Source: Caulobacteraceae bacterium
GTDB taxonomy: Bacteria > Pseudomonadota > Alphaproteobacteria > Caulobacterales > Caulobacteraceae
Assembly: GCA_013815405.1 (NCBI GenBank)
Contig: JACDGF010000168.1
Coordinates: forward strand, 1-5,579
DNA: 5,579 nucleotides
Direction: 5' to 3'
The notes under the pieces are model-generated. The model saw only the letters and a list, made by a program, of their open reading frames with translations, was not told the origin of the DNA and ran no database searches. How positions within the stretch are numbered: the first letter of the stretch is position 1; each line of letters begins with the position of its first letter. The position numbers and the translations under genes were made by a program. This document shows positions 4,721-5,579 of this stretch, piece after piece.

Positions 4721-5143
4721 TCACGCCGCCACGGTCGCGCCGGTATCGACGGCCTTCCACGCCGCCCCGTCCCAGAACACCGGCACGCCGGTTCCGGCCC
4801 CGGTGCCCTCGCCGTTCTTGCGGCCGTTGAGGGCGTACGCCCAGTCGCCCGGCGCGAGGCCCGCCGTGGGAAGCGCGGCCACCGCGTCCACCGCCCGGTA
4901 AAAGGCCAGCCCCACATTGCCGCCCAGCGCCCCGCCCACCTGCAAGCCGCCGGCGGCGATCACCTGCATGCCCCGCGCCACCGCGCCGGTCCCCAGCGCA
5001 TGGGCCGCGTCCACCTTGTCGCTCTGCCCCCCGACCCGCTCATAGAGGGCCTGGACCAGGTCGCGGAACCAGCGCGAGGCGAGGCCGCTCCCATCCTCGA
5101 TCGGCCAGGCCCAGTTGGGTTGCGGCACGGGGCGGGCGGGCAT
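4721..5143 (-). CDS. Phage virion-associated protein with C-terminal GTG motif domain
   Basis: This 140-residue protein starts at ATG 5143, whose A is the last base of the upstream stop (TGATG). A longer frame upstream exists but would overlap the whole preceding gene and is rejected. Residues 1-45 include P-N-W-A-W-P-I-E-D and a helix (R-W-F-R-D-L-V-Q-A-L-Y-E-R-V). The middle (46-90) is Gly/Ala-rich. The C-terminus has G-D-W-A-Y-A-L-N-G-R-K, then G-E-G-T-G-A-G-T-G-V-P-V-F-W-D-G-A-A-W. This last pattern recurs at the ends of phage structural proteins and probably forms a small beta-rich domain. It stands just downstream of the gp10-like gene, where P22 carries its needle gene 26, but no needle-like coiled coil is seen. 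Confidence 0.75.
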   Translation of the reverse strand: MPARPVPQPNWAWPIEDGSGLASRWFRDLVQALYERVGGQSDKVDAAHALGTGAVARGMQVIAAGGLQVGGALGGNVGLAFYRAVDAVAALPTAGLAPGDWAYALNGRKNGEGTGAGTGVPVFWDGAAWKAVDTGATVAA

Positions 5144-5579
5144 CAGTTGGCGGGCCTGGGAGCGTTGATCTCCAGATGGCTGAACACCACGTTCACCGGA
5201 TCGACGCACCTGACCTCGACCAGCCTTCCGGGCGCGCGCATGCTCCCGAGCCTCTGCCAATAGGCGCGATTGCGGTAGTCCCCCTGCCTGCCCAGCGCCG
5301 CGGCCCGCCAGGCGCAAAAGGTGCGGCCCTGGTCGTCGCTCCAGCGCATCTCGGCCAGCGGGTCCTTGCCCGGATAGATGGGGTTCCCCACGCCGACGAC
5401 GCAGTGGAGCACGATGCTGCCGCAGCGCGGCGTCCCGCTCTCGACGGGGATGAAGGCGCTGGCCACGCGGCTGATCGTGTCGGCTCCATCGCGATTGACC
5501 CCCGGTGTGAGCCGCCACAGGTCGTTGGTCGTATCGTCCCCGGCCCAGGCCACCCCGCCGATCGTGGCGGCGCACTGGA
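5143..5579 (-). CDS. Phage packaged-DNA stabilisation (gp10-like) protein, C-terminal part
   Basis: The gene is cut by the right edge; 145 codons are visible, open from the edge to TGA 5145-5143. The visible portion has the hallmark M-R-W-S-D-D-Q-G-R-T-F-C-A-W, then A-L-G-R-Q-G-D-Y-R-N-R-A-Y-W-Q-R-L-G-S-M-R, and V-D-P-V-N-V-V-F-S-H-L-E-I-N at the end. These are typical of the C-termini of P22 gp10-type neck/packaged-DNA stabilisation proteins, which plug the portal after DNA packaging. An internal GTG at 5553 is not the true start, because the frame runs on to the edge. It appears to be the first visible gene of the right-to-left operon. Confidence 0.7.
   Translation of the reverse strand, partial: QCAATIGGVAWAGDDTTNDLWRLTPGVNRDGADTISRVASAFIPVESGTPRCGSIVLHCVVGVGNPIYPGKDPLAEMRWSDDQGRTFCAWRAAALGRQGDYRNRAYWQRLGSMRAPGRLVEVRCVDPVNVVFSHLEINAPRPAN

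Noticed and set aside
3813..4760. N-terminal extension of the 122-residue phage gene up to 4760
   Set aside because: The extension reads through the tail-fibre-like gene in another frame; the GTGA overlap at 3809-3812 is a better start.
3878..5263. Very long plus-strand open frame (461 codons) across the phage operon
   Set aside because: It lies antisense to four supported, overlapping phage genes and crosses the palindromic intergenic element; its composition (Arg/Gly/His) is typical of shadow frames.

Overview
The window is GC-rich and reads as chromosomal DNA of an alphaproteobacterium, with a Caulobacterales-like flavour (codon use, intergenic palindromes, Ala/Gly-rich proteins). The lineage is an inference; no rRNA or tRNA anchors it.

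Layout. (1) The right part (about 2973-5579, minus strand) is a tightly packed prophage structural operon, transcribed right to left. In order it holds: the 3' part of a protein resembling P22 gp10-type packaged-DNA stabilisation proteins (5143 to the edge); a 140-aa virion-type protein (4721-5143); a 250-aa tail-fibre-like protein (3809-4561); a 122-aa structural protein (3444-3812); a 153-aa gp14/GNAT-like phage protein (2986-3447); and a ribosome binding site plus the 5' end of a further phage gene (start at 2975). Most junctions overlap by 1-4 bases, except one gap filled by a 129-bp BIME-like inverted repeat (4579-4707).

(2) The left part (about 108-2640, plus strand) is a cassette of non-structural genes facing against the phage operon. 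It holds a small exported cysteine-rich protein (418-627), a small acidic unknown protein overlapping a DUF937/YidB-like gene (894-1259), a DUF3597 gene (1359-1769), an intact SRAP/YedK gene (1817-2494), and a 3'-degraded gene starting inside the SRAP stop codon (2491). Positions 2640-2890 look like non-coding junction debris.

(3) The cassette lies between direct repeats: 1-107 and 2972-3078 match at 106 of 107 bases. The repeat carries the last 30 codons of the gp14/GNAT-like gene and the ribosome binding site and start codon of the next phage gene. The right copy belongs to the full-length gp14-like gene, but its next gene breaks up after a few dozen codons. The left copy has only the 3' scrap of the gp14-like gene, but its next gene runs off the left edge. 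The simplest reading is that about 2.8 kb of host-type or moron-type cargo was inserted into a prophage tail operon with a target duplication longer than 107 bp. A contig-end assembly artefact or recombination between two related prophages would look similar.

No integrase, transposase, CRISPR array or RNA gene was found. The most unusual feature is the repeat-bounded SRAP/DUF3597/DUF937 cassette inside the virion operon.
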